From Lysobacter sp. K5869 (GTDB lineage Bacteria > Pseudomonadota > Gammaproteobacteria > Xanthomonadales > Xanthomonadaceae), in assembly GCF_018847975.1 (NCBI RefSeq), contig NZ_CP072597.1:434001-498000 (forward strand): a stretch of 64,000 nucleotides of DNA, in the 5' to 3' direction. Made by a program: the position numbers and the translations under genes. The notes under the pieces were generated by a model that was not told the DNA's origin, did no database searches, and saw only the letters and a program-made list of their open reading frames with translations. Every line of letters begins with the position of its first letter. Within the stretch, counting starts at the first letter, position 1. Positions 54,923 through 64,000 of the stretch are shown here, piece after piece.

Positions 54923-57900
54923 GTGGGGCGGCGACAGACAGGTGCGACTTTGAGCGATTCCTTCATTGAACTGGACCGGACCTTCCATCTGAGCGTCGCG
55001 ACCGGCGCAAAGAGCGACGACGTCGACTTGACGCAACCGTTCGGTCGGCGTGGCCAGATGACGTGGGCTGACTTACTCGCCCGCCCGCGCGTCGTGATCC
55101 TGTCTGGTGGCGGCTCGGGCAAGACCTTTGAAATTCGACATCGCGCCAAGCTCCTGCATGCCGAAGGCCGGATGGCCTTTTTCCTGCGCATCGAAAACGT
55201 ACTCGCCGACTTTGCCGGCGCGTTCGACAAGGCCGCTGGGAACCATGAGCAGTTCCTGCAGTGGGTCAAGTCTGGCGATGAGGGCTGGATATTTCTGGAC
55301 TCGGTCGACGAGGCCCGACTGAAGAGCCCGAAGGAGTTCGAGCGGGCGATCAATTATGTTGGCCGCGCACTCGAGCCCGTCTTGCAGCGGGCGCACATCG
55401 TCATCACTGGACGGGAAGCCGCGTGGCGCGCACGCACGGATCGCGAGCTGATTCGCGAACACTTGCCCTACGAATCATCGACACCCGCGGTCACGCAAGC
55501 CCAAGGCGAGGAGCCGCCAGCGCCGCAGGGCGACGACGAAGCGTTTGATGGCGTCGAAGGCAAGGACGTCGAGCTCGACACAGCGGATGACGATTACGAT
55601 GCAGAGCGCGACGGCGTGACCGAAGAGACGATGGAAGGAGAGGAAGCCGAAGCGTCGGAAGTGGAGTCGAACTCAGTCCTTATCGTCGGTTTCGACACGT
55701 TGAATGACAAGCAGGTCGAGACCTTCGTGCGCGCCAAGAAGGTCGTTGACGTGCCCGGCTTCATGAAGGCGGTCGAACGCAAACAAGCGCAATCCGAAAC
55801 CGCCCGGCCACTCGACCTGGAAGGCTTGGTCGACTACTGGAATGCGAACGGAAAGATCGGCGGCCAGTTTGAACTCACGGAGGCCACCATCGCCCGCCGC
55901 TTGGCCGAAGTCGACCAGGACCGCGCGGAAGCGACCACGCTGACCCGTGATCAACTGCGCCAGGCAGCACGCACTCTCGCCGTGGCAAACATGCTGATGC
56001 AGGCGCCGGAGATTCGCCTGCAGGATGCCCCCGCCGAGCTGCGCGGCGTCGAGCCGGGTGACCTCCTCGATTGGTCGGAAAAAGATATTCGCACGCTGCT
56101 GATGCGGCCGCTGTTCGTGGCTGGTCAGTTCGGCGCCGTTCGCCTGTACGTTCAGAAAGCCCGCGAGTTCCTGACCGCGGAGTGGCTGCACAGCCGCCTC
56201 GTCGACCATGCCTCCCGCGCCCGAATCGAAGCACTTCTTTTTCGAGTTCAATATGGCCAAGAGGTTGTCGTGCCGGCAATGCGTGGCGTCTTGCCGTGGC
56301 TCGCCTTGCACGACCCCGACGTGTTGGCACGGATTCGCCGCGTGGCGCCCGAGGTCATGTTTGAAGGCGGCGATCCGAGTCGACTGCCACTCGACATGCG
56401 CCGCGACTTGCTCAGCAAGGCGTGCGCCCAACTGGCGAGCAACCCCGGGCACAGTTCCCTGAACGATTTCCAGGCCGTTCAGCGATTCGCGGAGCCGGGT
56501 CTAGCTGACCATATCAAGGCGCTGCTGGCCACCCATCGCGACAACGATGATGTCGTCTATTTCCTGATGCGCATGGTCTGGCAGGGTGAGATTGCTGGGG
56601 TTCTCGACGAAGCCAAGCAGATCGCCAGCAGCGCGACCGATTTCAACGTGCGTCTGATTGCCCTGCGCGCGATCGCGGTGCTGGGCACAGACGTCGATCG
56701 AGTGTCGGTCCGATCGGCCTTGTTGAGCGGCACCACGCCACCCGACCGTGAGTGGGTCGCCGAGGCCATCGAGACGCTGCCTCACGATGCCGCCGGCGTC
56801 ACTTGGTTGCTGCGGGCCTGCGTCGGCGCAAAACCCAGGCAGCGCCACAGCATCGATCCGCTGCCTGATGCCGTAGAGGCTTTCGTCGCCAACATGCCGT
56901 CCGAGTTGCTTCCGCAACTCGTCGAGGGTCTCCAGACGCTGATGGCTCCAGCTGAGAGCCCTGACGACGACGGAGGCCGAGGGCGCCTGCCGTACAACTG
57001 GTTGATGGGCGCGGCCATCGCCGCATTGGACCGGCTCGTGCAGGCTAGGGATCCCGCCACATTGCAAGCGCCGGCGATGGCCTTGCTACTGCGGATTCCG
57101 GCCGCGGTACGGTTGGGCGACAACGACGACCGCGAAGACAGTGTGCGCCTGGCGGAACACGTGAGCGCCTGGGCACCGCTAAATCGCGCCTTGTTCTGGG
57201 CGGACGTGGAAGGCACTCGAGCACGCCGGCTGAAGAAATCAGGTGAAGCGCTGGTCGACATCTGGGGGGTCGGTATCTTCGGGCACTACTGGAGCCTGAC
57301 CACCGACGACTTTGACTTCATCGAAAAGGAAATCGGCGACCGCCCCCTGCTGGAAGATCGCCAGGTCGCCTTGTCCGTAGCGTTCATCTTGTATCGGGAC
57401 AACGGGCGCCTGCCCCGCTGGCGCCAGCGCTTGCGCCGTCGCGCCAAGGGCGTGCCTGAACTCGAGGCCGCGCTGGCCGTCCTGTTCGGCCCGCAATCCG
57501 GGGAGATTAAGAAGTGGCGGCGGCAAGAGGCGCGGCGGAAGGAGCGTTCTGCGCGCAAAGCCGCTCAGATCGAAGCGAATCGGGAAGAGTGGCGCGATTA
57601 TCTGAAGGCGAACGTGGACACTTTGCGGACTCCCCTTCCAGATGGCAGAGTTCGTAATAGTCAGTACTACCTATCTACGCGGATGCGCGAGTTCGATAAG
57701 AGCTCGTCACGCTGGACTGATGGTAAGTGGCGATCGCTGATTCCCGAGTTCGGCAACGACGTGGCCACAGCGTTTCGCGACGGCGCGATCGCTTTTTGGC
57801 GAACCAACACGCCGAAATTGCTTTCAAATGGCGCCGAGGCCAACAGAACGCCGGAGACGACCGTCTTTGGCTTGACAGGTCTACTGCTCGAATCGCGCGA

Positions 57901-59599
57901 GTCGCGCGACTGGGCGACGCACTTGACGCCGGACGAGGCTGATCTGGCCACGCGCTATGCGACACAAGAACTCAACGGCTTCCCACCGTGGCTACCGCGG
58001 CTGTTCGCGACCCACCCGGAACCAGTGCTGCAAGTCGTGCTGGGCGAAATTGATTACGAACTTGGCGCGGCGGTCGCGATCGACAGCCCCAGTCACTACG
58101 TGCTGAGTGACGTCAGCGGCGTCGGTAGTTGGTTGTGGCCTCACCTCGCGCCGGAGCTGCTTAAGCGCCTGAACTCGCCACCGCTGAGCGCAGCGCACTT
58201 GCGCCAGATCCTAACCATTCTGGCTGGCTCGGATTTGGCCGGTGCGGAAATCGGCGCACTCGCGAGCAAGCACGCCGCGAGCAGTGTAGGTGAACTCGCC
58301 GCCGCGTGGTTTGCGGCCTGGATCGGCGTGGAGCCCGAGCAGGCACTACCAGCGCTGGCGGCGCATCTGGTTGCGCTCCCGGACAAGGCACAACAGCTCG
58401 AGTTTGCAATGCATTGCCTAACCGCGCTCACCGGTGGGCATCGTAAGCGTCGCGTGGCACGCGAGGCCTACCGTACCGTGCCCCATCTGACGACGCTGTT
58501 CCTGCTGATGCACCAGTACATTCTCGAAGACGAGGACCTACGGCGAGCGGGCCAAGGTGTCTACAGCCCAATCCTGCGTGACGACGCCCAAGAGGCGCGT
58601 GACGCGCTACTCGTACCGTTGCGCGACACGCCGGGCCAGGACGCGTACTTCGCGCTTCGGCGAATCGCTAGCCAGCATCCCTCCAAGCGCGGTCGCGACT
58701 GGGCTGCGCGACTGGCGCAGGCACGAGCCGCCGCCGATGCAGACCGCCCCGGCTGGCCGGTCAGTCAGGTACGGGAGTTCCAGAAGAGTTTGGAGCGCAC
58801 GCCGCTCACTCCCCTGGAGTTGTACGATCTGGCCGTCGATCGCCTACTTGATTTCAAGCACTTTCTCGAGCATGGCGAGACCAGCATCGCAGAAGTACTG
58901 CTCGCGCCCGAGGAAACAGCGGTCAGAAACGTCGTCGCTGATTGGTGCAGAACCCGGGGCTTGGGGTACTACCAGATCGCGCAGGAAGAAGAGTTCGCGG
59001 ATAAGAAGCGCACCGATGTCCGCTTTCTTGGAATGACCTTCGATAACCCGGTGCCCGTCGAATTGAAGTTGGCCAACCTTTGGTCCGGGGCGCAGTTAGC
59101 CGAGCGGCTCGAGAACCAGCTGTGCAACGACTACCTTCGAGATCAACGGTCCAGCCGCGGCATCTTTCTCCTGATGAACCAAGGCGGTCGCGTCTACTGG
59201 GACCTTCCCGACGGCAGCCGCGTCAGGTCGGTGGAGGCGCTCGCCGAAGGACTGCTAGCGCATTGGACAAAAGTCGCGGAGAACTTTCCGCACGTCGATG
59301 CGATACGCGTCATCGGGATTGATCTCACCATGCGGTCCAAGCCGCAGGGACGCACCGCGATCAAGAAGCCAGCCCAAAAGGCTAGCAAGACGACTGCGAA
59401 GAAGGCCAGCAAGAAGGCCGCAAAGAAGACCACGAAGAAGGCGACAGGCAAATTAGTAGCGAAACCCGAGAAACAAAAGACCGCCGCGAAAGCGGCGAAG
59501 CCGGCAAAGAAGGCGATTGCCATAGCTCAGGCTGCGCGCCGGCTGGCGTTCGACGAGTATCCCCTTCCCGACACGCCGACAGGGCCAACAGAGGAATGA
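54923..59599 (+). CDS. Giant NACHT/STAND-like NTPase with C-terminal nuclease motif and histone-like tail
   Basis: A protein of about 1558 residues. Walker A is SGGGSGKTFEI (61-71) and the NACHT-type Walker B is WIFLDSVDEARL (122-133). An acidic insertion (about 180-235) precedes the rest of the ATPase. Residues 400-1300 are helical, HEAT-like repeats. Near residues 1340-1390, a helix with EE, then Asp1365 (KRTDVRFLG) and Glu1380-Leu-Lys1382 (PVELKLA) form a PD-(D/E)xK pattern. Residues 1473-1535 are a Lys/Ala tail (KKASKKAAKKTTKKA) like that of TopA. Start may be GTG 54923 or TTG 54950. Probably a phage-sensing effector. Confidence 0.75.
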   Translation: MGRRQTGATLSDSFIELDRTFHLSVATGAKSDDVDLTQPFGRRGQMTWADLLARPRVVILSGGGSGKTFEIRHRAKLLHAEGRMAFFLRIENVLADFAGAFDKAAGNHEQFLQWVKSGDEGWIFLDSVDEARLKSPKEFERAINYVGRALEPVLQRAHIVITGREAAWRARTDRELIREHLPYESSTPAVTQAQGEEPPAPQGDDEAFDGVEGKDVELDTADDDYDAERDGVTEETMEGEEAEASEVESNSVLIVGFDTLNDKQVETFVRAKKVVDVPGFMKAVERKQAQSETARPLDLEGLVDYWNANGKIGGQFELTEATIARRLAEVDQDRAEATTLTRDQLRQAARTLAVANMLMQAPEIRLQDAPAELRGVEPGDLLDWSEKDIRTLLMRPLFVAGQFGAVRLYVQKAREFLTAEWLHSRLVDHASRARIEALLFRVQYGQEVVVPAMRGVLPWLALHDPDVLARIRRVAPEVMFEGGDPSRLPLDMRRDLLSKACAQLASNPGHSSLNDFQAVQRFAEPGLADHIKALLATHRDNDDVVYFLMRMVWQGEIAGVLDEAKQIASSATDFNVRLIALRAIAVLGTDVDRVSVRSALLSGTTPPDREWVAEAIETLPHDAAGVTWLLRACVGAKPRQRHSIDPLPDAVEAFVANMPSELLPQLVEGLQTLMAPAESPDDDGGRGRLPYNWLMGAAIAALDRLVQARDPATLQAPAMALLLRIPAAVRLGDNDDREDSVRLAEHVSAWAPLNRALFWADVEGTRARRLKKSGEALVDIWGVGIFGHYWSLTTDDFDFIEKEIGDRPLLEDRQVALSVAFILYRDNGRLPRWRQRLRRRAKGVPELEAALAVLFGPQSGEIKKWRRQEARRKERSARKAAQIEANREEWRDYLKANVDTLRTPLPDGRVRNSQYYLSTRMREFDKSSSRWTDGKWRSLIPEFGNDVATAFRDGAIAFWRTNTPKLLSNGAEANRTPETTVFGLTGLLLESRESRDWATHLTPDEADLATRYATQELNGFPPWLPRLFATHPEPVLQVVLGEIDYELGAAVAIDSPSHYVLSDVSGVGSWLWPHLAPELLKRLNSPPLSAAHLRQILTILAGSDLAGAEIGALASKHAASSVGELAAAWFAAWIGVEPEQALPALAAHLVALPDKAQQLEFAMHCLTALTGGHRKRRVAREAYRTVPHLTTLFLLMHQYILEDEDLRRAGQGVYSPILRDDAQEARDALLVPLRDTPGQDAYFALRRIASQHPSKRGRDWAARLAQARAAADADRPGWPVSQVREFQKSLERTPLTPLELYDLAVDRLLDFKHFLEHGETSIAEVLLAPEETAVRNVVADWCRTRGLGYYQIAQEEEFADKKRTDVRFLGMTFDNPVPVELKLANLWSGAQLAERLENQLCNDYLRDQRSSRGIFLLMNQGGRVYWDLPDGSRVRSVEALAEGLLAHWTKVAENFPHVDAIRVIGIDLTMRSKPQGRTAIKKPAQKASKTTAKKASKKAAKKTTKKATGKLVAKPEKQKTAAKAAKPAKKAIAIAQAARRLAFDEYPLPDTPTGPTEE

Positions 59600-59606
59600 G
59601 TCGATC

Positions 59607-60422
59607 ATGCCCGATGAACCGCGGCTGGTTCAGCCAATTGAGATATCCACCCAGAAGCAACTAAGGCTGCACGGCAGCCCGACATTTTGTTACTTGTGCG
59701 GCCGTCAGTTGGCGGACGCTGACGTGGATCGCGATCACTGCCCGCCCAAGGGCTTTTTCTCCGCGACTGACCGGACCAACTTCCCCATCATCCTGCCCAC
59801 GCATCGCGCATGCAACAACGGCTGGAAGGAAGCGGACGAGATTGTCGGAATCGTCGCCGATGCGCTGCATGATCGGCAGAAGAGCTTCAATCTCGATCTC
59901 ACGAGCAAGCTTGAGGCCTACTCGATTCCGTTCAACAACAAGGAGGCCGCCGCCGTCACTAACCTACCGCTCGTTGCAATGACCAAGCGCATCTATCGCG
60001 GCATGCATGCACTACTCTATCGACAACACTTGCATTGGAAAACTCTCGATGCGACGCATGTTCCGTTGCCAGCAGCGGATTTAGAAACGGGACGTCCTAT
60101 CCAGGCCTTGGATCAGTTCTTCGCTTTCGGTGCCACCATCCGACGAGCACTCCTTACCGGTTCCGCGGACACGATAACGGCATACAACGGAAAATTCCGA
60201 TACGTGTGTGTGTGGTCGCACTTAAGCAACGGCGATCCGTGCTGCATCTTTGCCTTCGACATTTATGCGTTTCACTATCTTGCCCCCAAGATCGACAATT
60301 TTCCTCGCGTCTTCGCTGGCCTTTACAAACCGCAAGCCGCCCCACCCACCGGCGCCTGGGAATCCGCGATCAAGTTCGATATCTCGCGGGAAGAAATGCT
60401 CGATCCATGGCATCGCAGCTAG
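59607..60422 (+). CDS. HNH endonuclease-like protein
   Basis: A 271-residue protein. Residues 28-80 carry an HNH/His-Me site: CYLCGRQL (Cys28, Cys31), DRDHCPPKGFF (Asp43, His44), and THRACNNGWKEADE (His66, Cys69, Asn70). The rest (200 residues) has no known domain but is aromatic-rich (FRYVCVWSHLSNGDPCCIFA). It begins 7 bp after the giant gene and has GAGGA upstream, so it is in the same operon. As part of the system it may be a second DNA-cutting effector. Confidence 0.82.
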   Translation: MPDEPRLVQPIEISTQKQLRLHGSPTFCYLCGRQLADADVDRDHCPPKGFFSATDRTNFPIILPTHRACNNGWKEADEIVGIVADALHDRQKSFNLDLTSKLEAYSIPFNNKEAAAVTNLPLVAMTKRIYRGMHALLYRQHLHWKTLDATHVPLPAADLETGRPIQALDQFFAFGATIRRALLTGSADTITAYNGKFRYVCVWSHLSNGDPCCIFAFDIYAFHYLAPKIDNFPRVFAGLYKPQAAPPTGAWESAIKFDISREEMLDPWHRS

Positions 60423-60464
60423 TGTGCGGACACCGATACAAATGAAAGATTCCTATGCCGCGGA

Positions 60465-60510
60465 CTGAGCCATTACCAGCCGCGAGCAACTTGGGAGAGC
60501 GGGCCAGTAA
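60465..60510. repeat. Right-side copies of island-edge words
   Basis: CTGAGCCATTACCA at 60465-60478 and GCGGGCCAGTA at 60499-60509 recur exactly at 33991-34004 and 33945-33955, with the order of the two words reversed. They may mark element ends or attachment DNA. Confidence 0.45.
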
Positions 60511-61323
60511 TCAATCCGACAAGGACTTTTCCCTGTCGCGATGGCGCAGGTTCTTCACGTAGACAGCATCGACCAGCTCATCCCCGTGCAGGCTCAGCAG
60601 GACGTTGGCGATGGTTGCGATGGCTTCACATGAAAGAGTGAATTTGCGCGGAAGGCGACCATAGTAGTCGCCACGATTCTCTTCTATATGCTCCAGCATG
60701 CCGCGAATGAAATCCGCTTTGGAGGCACGTTTGCTCCGCGTTGCCGCTTCGGTAACTGGATCAGAGGGAGCGATCCGAGCATCGGCAGCATCCTTGCTCA
60801 AGACACGGATACAGTCGGCTGGCGAGGGCCAATACTTCAAATCAAATTGCATCCGCAACGCCGCCAACGGCCCCTTCAAGAAAGACTGAAATCGACCGTT
60901 GCATTCACTCGCCTGCTCGATAATTTCGCAGATGTCATACAACGTTTCGCTACTGAACCCTGAGCGGTTGTGGAGGCCCGATCGCTGGTCCAACAAGACG
61001 GCAAGGGCTTCCGCATGCTTCTGAATCTTGAGATTGACCTCTTGCAATACCGCCCGGTCAGATCGCTCCTTAGCAATATTGTCAGGGTGCATATATGCCC
61101 CTGACCAAAGCAAGCAATTCAGAAAGATCTTGTAAGCCACTCCATCCCGGCACAGCTGGGGATAGATCTCCTCGTAAACCGCCTCCATTTCACCCCCACG
61201 ACCCAGCAGGTGAGTCGCAACCCGAGACTCACTGAACGCAATCCCTGCCGCATTGTTTGATTTGATCTCCCCGCGAAGATGGTCCTCGCAAAACTGTCTG
61301 GCCTTGCTAGTCGGTGTGCTCAT
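60511..61323 (-). CDS. Hypothetical protein at the right side of the island
   Basis: A 270-residue soluble, helical protein. It begins MSTPTSKARQFCEDHLRGEI and has EEIYPQLCRDGVAYKIFLNC, SSETLYDICEIIEQASECNG and FIRGMLEHIEENRGDYYGRL. I see no catalytic motif. It is convergent with the HNH gene. Its codon use is like that of the island genes. It could be a regulator or an independent accessory gene. Confidence 0.6.
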   Translation of the reverse strand: MSTPTSKARQFCEDHLRGEIKSNNAAGIAFSESRVATHLLGRGGEMEAVYEEIYPQLCRDGVAYKIFLNCLLWSGAYMHPDNIAKERSDRAVLQEVNLKIQKHAEALAVLLDQRSGLHNRSGFSSETLYDICEIIEQASECNGRFQSFLKGPLAALRMQFDLKYWPSPADCIRVLSKDAADARIAPSDPVTEAATRSKRASKADFIRGMLEHIEENRGDYYGRLPRKFTLSCEAIATIANVLLSLHGDELVDAVYVKNLRHRDREKSLSD

Positions 61324-62069
61324 ACCGTTCCGGATATCAGAGAAGTGCGGACAGGCTAAAAAGGCGCTCGCGAGAAGTCGGTATCTGAAGCGACGAAATT
61401 TTAGGCTGGTTCAGATCTCCGATCTCGGACCGACACTGTGGTCGCCGGGTGTCGCAGGAGAGGCCGCCTATTGGCCCAAGATTAAGAGGCACCGCACAGG
61501 CCAACACCCCACGCCGAAAGCCTCGGAGCAGAGTGCCTCAGGCATTTATCCTTGTCAGTGCGCGCTATATCGGCCCTTAGCCGCGTCAGCAGCTGACCGA
61601 TGTGCCGCTAAAAGAGAAAAGAAACGCCCCAAGAAATGCGCGCAAATCAACATGCTGCCCGACGAAGCAGGCTGCTGACGCCATTTGCTGCTCTCGACAC
61701 GAGAGGAGATGACCGCGGCACCGAAGCATTATAAATCAGGCGCTTGGGCCGCTCCGCGCGGCCCGGCGCGGCGATGCCGGCGGTTCAGCCGTCCGACCCC
61801 GCCCCGCCGCCGGGGATTCGCGGCCTATCCTCGACAGGACGGCCCGGCATGGCCTGGCCGGATCGCCGCCGTTCCCCACCTGAATAGGCTCGTCCAACGA
61901 CGTTTCCGCCTCGGTTGACACCGTTCGGCTGAAATATCGATCCATCGCGCGATTGTCGTCACGTTTTAATAACGAATATCGCTACCTCCGCTCTTGCGGA
62001 CGGTTTGCCGAATTAGGCGTACTGAGCAGGCGCCGGCCGTACGCGCCGGCCCGACCCGGGGACCCACCA
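61324..62069. other. Right island edge and TonB-receptor leader
   Basis: No gene is supported. GC rises to the host level at about 61.74 kb. TTGACA at 61915-61920 with TATCGA at 61935-61940 (14-bp spacing) is a weak promoter candidate for the receptor. The AT-rich stretch ACGTTTTAATAACG near 61960 lies in the leader. Confidence 0.35.
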
Positions 62070-64000
62070 ATGCTCAGCTCGACCACCCGCCGCTCGCTGC
62101 GGCGCCGCCCGCTTTTGACCGCTCTGGCCGTGGCGCTCGCCGCGCCCGCCTTCGCGCCCGCCGCCCTGGCCCAGGAGGCCGCGGCGCCCGCGCCCGCCGC
62201 CGCGCCGGCCCCGGCCGAGCGCAGCGCGACCGAACTGGAAGGCATCAAGGTCACCGCCTCGCGCATTCCGCGCAGCGGCTTCGACACCTTGGAGCCGGCC
62301 GGCGTGGTCTCCGGCGAATCGGTGCGCGAGCGCGGCATGACCAACGTCGCCGACGCGCTCAACCAGACCGTCGGCTTCGGCGTCGGCCAGACCCCGGAAG
62401 GCGGCCAGGGCAGCTTCGCCGGCGGCGTCAACTTCGTGAACCGCTTCGGCCTGGGCAGCAACCGCACCCTGACCCTGCTCAACGGCCGGCGCATGGTGAC
62501 CTCGCGCGCGCTGACCAACTTCGGCTTCTCCGCCGGTTCGCAGGTCGACCTCAACGCGATTCCGGTGCAGATGATCGACCGGGTCGAGAACGTCGCCATC
62601 GGCGGCGCGCCGACCTACGGCTCCGACGCGATCGCCGGCGTGGTCAACGTGATCCTCAAGGACCGCTTCCAGGGCGTGGAAGCCAACTTCAACTACGGCA
62701 TCAGCGACCACGGCGACAACGAGCGCCTGGGCTACAGCGTGCTGGCCGGCGCCGATTTCGCCGATGGCCGCGGCAACATCATGGTCGGCGCGTCCTACGA
62801 CGACAGCCAGGGCCTGGTGCGCTCGGACCGCACCGACTTCGCCCGCGCCTACGCGTTCCCGGCCAACCCGAACGCCGCGCAGATGCGCACCAACCAGCCG
62901 GGCCGCAACCCGGCCACCGACGGTCGCGTGCACGGCAACATTCCTTTCGACACCGGCCCGGAAGACGGCATCCCCGGCACCGTGCTGATCCGCGACGCGC
63001 GCACCTTCACCACCACCTTCGGCGGTCTGGTGCTGCCGGTCAGCGGCGCGGTCACCCTGCCCGGCGGCGCGCTGCGCGGCTTCGGCCCGAACCAGCGCAC
63101 TTACCTGCAATTCGCGCCGAACGGCAATCTGGTGCCGTACGACCCGGGCGTGAACTTCGGCACCAGCACCGCGTCCGGCGGCCAGGGTTTGAACACCGCC
63201 GACATCACCGCGCTGCTGACCAGCCTCAAGCGCCAGACCGTCAACGTGATCGGCCACTACGACGTCGCCGACAACGTGCGGCTGTTCGCCGAAGGCCTGC
63301 ACTACCGCGCCGACGCCGATCCGCCGGTGGATATCGCCTCCACCGGCAACACCACCGCCGGCACCCGCCTCAACAGCGCGCTGATCGTGCAGTCGACCCA
63401 TCCGCTGCTCAACGCGCAGGCGCGTCAGCAACTGCAGGCGCTGGGCATCGGCAGCTTCCGACTGGCCCGCACCTCGGCCGATCTCGGCCTGACCCCGGAC
63501 CGCACCCAGAGCACCATCGACCGCATCGTGGTCGGCGCGCGCGGCGACTTCGAGCTGTGGTCGCGTCCGTTCGATTGGGAAATCTCGGCCAACTACGGCC
63601 GGATGAAGGCCTACACCTCGTCGGTGTCGCTGAACCAGCAGAACTTCATCAACGCCATCAACGTCAGCAACGTCGGCGGCCGCCTGGTCTGCGATCCGAA
63701 CGCGCGCAACGCGGTCTACGCCGCCAGCGCCGGCGCCAACTCCAACCCCATCGCCGATCCCAACTGCGTACCGCTGGATCTGTTCGGCCAGGGCCGTCCC
63801 TCGGCCGAGGCGATCGACTACATCACCGGCATCCAGCGCACCGACTTCGAGCAGAAGCAGAAGGTGTTCAGCGCCTTCGTCAGCGGCCCGGTGGCCGAGC
63901 TGTGGAGCGGCCCGCTCAACATCGCGCTGGGCTACGAGTACCGCGCCGAGGAAGGCGGCTTCACCCCGAACGACTTCACCCGCCGCGGCCTCGGTCGCTC
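62070..64000 (+). CDS. TonB-dependent receptor, 3' end outside the window
   Basis: An outer-membrane receptor energised by TonB for uptake of iron complexes or sugars. About 643 residues are visible. The signal peptide contains LTALAVALAAPAFAPAALAQ, then an Ala/Pro linker and the plug domain: ELEGIKVTASRIPRSGFDTL, ADALNQTVGFGVGQ, NRTLTLLNGRRM, IDRVENVAIGGAPTYGSDAI and AGVVNVILKD. Beta-barrel strands follow. There is no N-terminal STN signalling domain. The ATG at 62070 is the only start giving a signal peptide. The substrate cannot be read. Confidence 0.94.
   Translation, partial: MLSSTTRRSLRRRPLLTALAVALAAPAFAPAALAQEAAAPAPAAAPAPAERSATELEGIKVTASRIPRSGFDTLEPAGVVSGESVRERGMTNVADALNQTVGFGVGQTPEGGQGSFAGGVNFVNRFGLGSNRTLTLLNGRRMVTSRALTNFGFSAGSQVDLNAIPVQMIDRVENVAIGGAPTYGSDAIAGVVNVILKDRFQGVEANFNYGISDHGDNERLGYSVLAGADFADGRGNIMVGASYDDSQGLVRSDRTDFARAYAFPANPNAAQMRTNQPGRNPATDGRVHGNIPFDTGPEDGIPGTVLIRDARTFTTTFGGLVLPVSGAVTLPGGALRGFGPNQRTYLQFAPNGNLVPYDPGVNFGTSTASGGQGLNTADITALLTSLKRQTVNVIGHYDVADNVRLFAEGLHYRADADPPVDIASTGNTTAGTRLNSALIVQSTHPLLNAQARQQLQALGIGSFRLARTSADLGLTPDRTQSTIDRIVVGARGDFELWSRPFDWEISANYGRMKAYTSSVSLNQQNFINAINVSNVGGRLVCDPNARNAVYAASAGANSNPIADPNCVPLDLFGQGRPSAEAIDYITGIQRTDFEQKQKVFSAFVSGPVAELWSGPLNIALGYEYRAEEGGFTPNDFTRRGLGR

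Noticed and set aside
46994..61323. Assigning exact ends of the Tn7-like element
   Set aside because: No convincing TGT...ACA terminal repeats with a 5-bp duplication could be matched by eye; both the 51.4-51.6 kb gap and the 33.9/60.5 kb words remain possible.
62013..63431. Long open frame of 472 codons on the minus strand
   Set aside because: It is the antisense shadow of the TonB-dependent receptor; high GC keeps the opposite strand open. Composition is Gly/Arg/Val-rich without motifs.

Overview
The window is high-GC gammaproteobacterial DNA, most probably a Lysobacter-type member of the Xanthomonadaceae. The evidence is the gene order dprA-smg-topA-tsaC, a TopA without zinc fingers but with a lysine/alanine-rich tail, a secreted AA10 lytic polysaccharide monooxygenase, a TonB-dependent receptor, and many palindromic repeats of the type GTAGGAGCTGCG. 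All calls come from reading the sequence; no database search was possible.

Host chromosome, 1-33.5 kb. The order is dprA (5' end missing), smg, two GYF-domain membrane proteins, topA, a repeat-filled gap (7.04-8.45 kb) holding a palindrome of about 790 bp, the LPMO gene, tsaC, a small EamA transporter, two DUF4124-type secreted proteins, an SDR oxidoreductase, a small lipoprotein, sppA, a MATE transporter, DUF3667 and DUF4286 proteins, a 124-bp-period repeat array, a DUF3106 protein coupled to a membrane protein with a sigma-like segment, a gap with two facing perfect DnaA boxes, priA, a second repeat array (period about 162 bp), an NYN-domain protein, tal, a type II NADH dehydrogenase, two paralogous small secreted proteins, a DUF1203 protein, a lipoprotein and rpoH, which has a sigma-E-like promoter.

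Foreign island, about 33.6-61.4 kb. GC content falls, codon use changes and almost every gene is accessory. From left to right: (a) a three-gene operon (P-loop kinase-like, BpsA/DUF43-like methyltransferase fold, unknown); (b) a PIN-like / ImmA-IrrE protease / helix-turn-helix group with a divergently transcribed unknown gene; (c) cassette-like DNA with four copies of a repeat centred on a TTTTATGCA/TGCATAA palindrome, bracketing a large secreted RHS protein whose C-terminus looks like an L,D-transpeptidase-type toxin, followed 4 bp later by a probable periplasmic immunity gene; (d) a 103-nt tRNA-like sequence with two anticodon-like arms; (e) a Tn7-like transposition operon, tnsA-tnsB(two overlapping frames)-tnsC-tniQ; (f) unknown genes and a membrane protein; (g) a probable defence operon: a small protein with a D...ExK nuclease signature, a protein of about 1,550 residues with a NACHT/STAND-type NTPase near the N-terminus, a PD-(D/E)xK-like site near the C-terminus and a histone-H1-like lysine tail, and an HNH endonuclease. 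Two short words (CTGAGCCATTACCA and GCGGGCCAGTA) occur near both edges of the island.

Host DNA resumes with a TonB-dependent receptor from 62.07 kb that runs off the window. The best candidates for an undescribed system are operons (g) and (a); the most unusual nucleic-acid features are the tRNA-like gene, the cassette repeats and the split TnsB.
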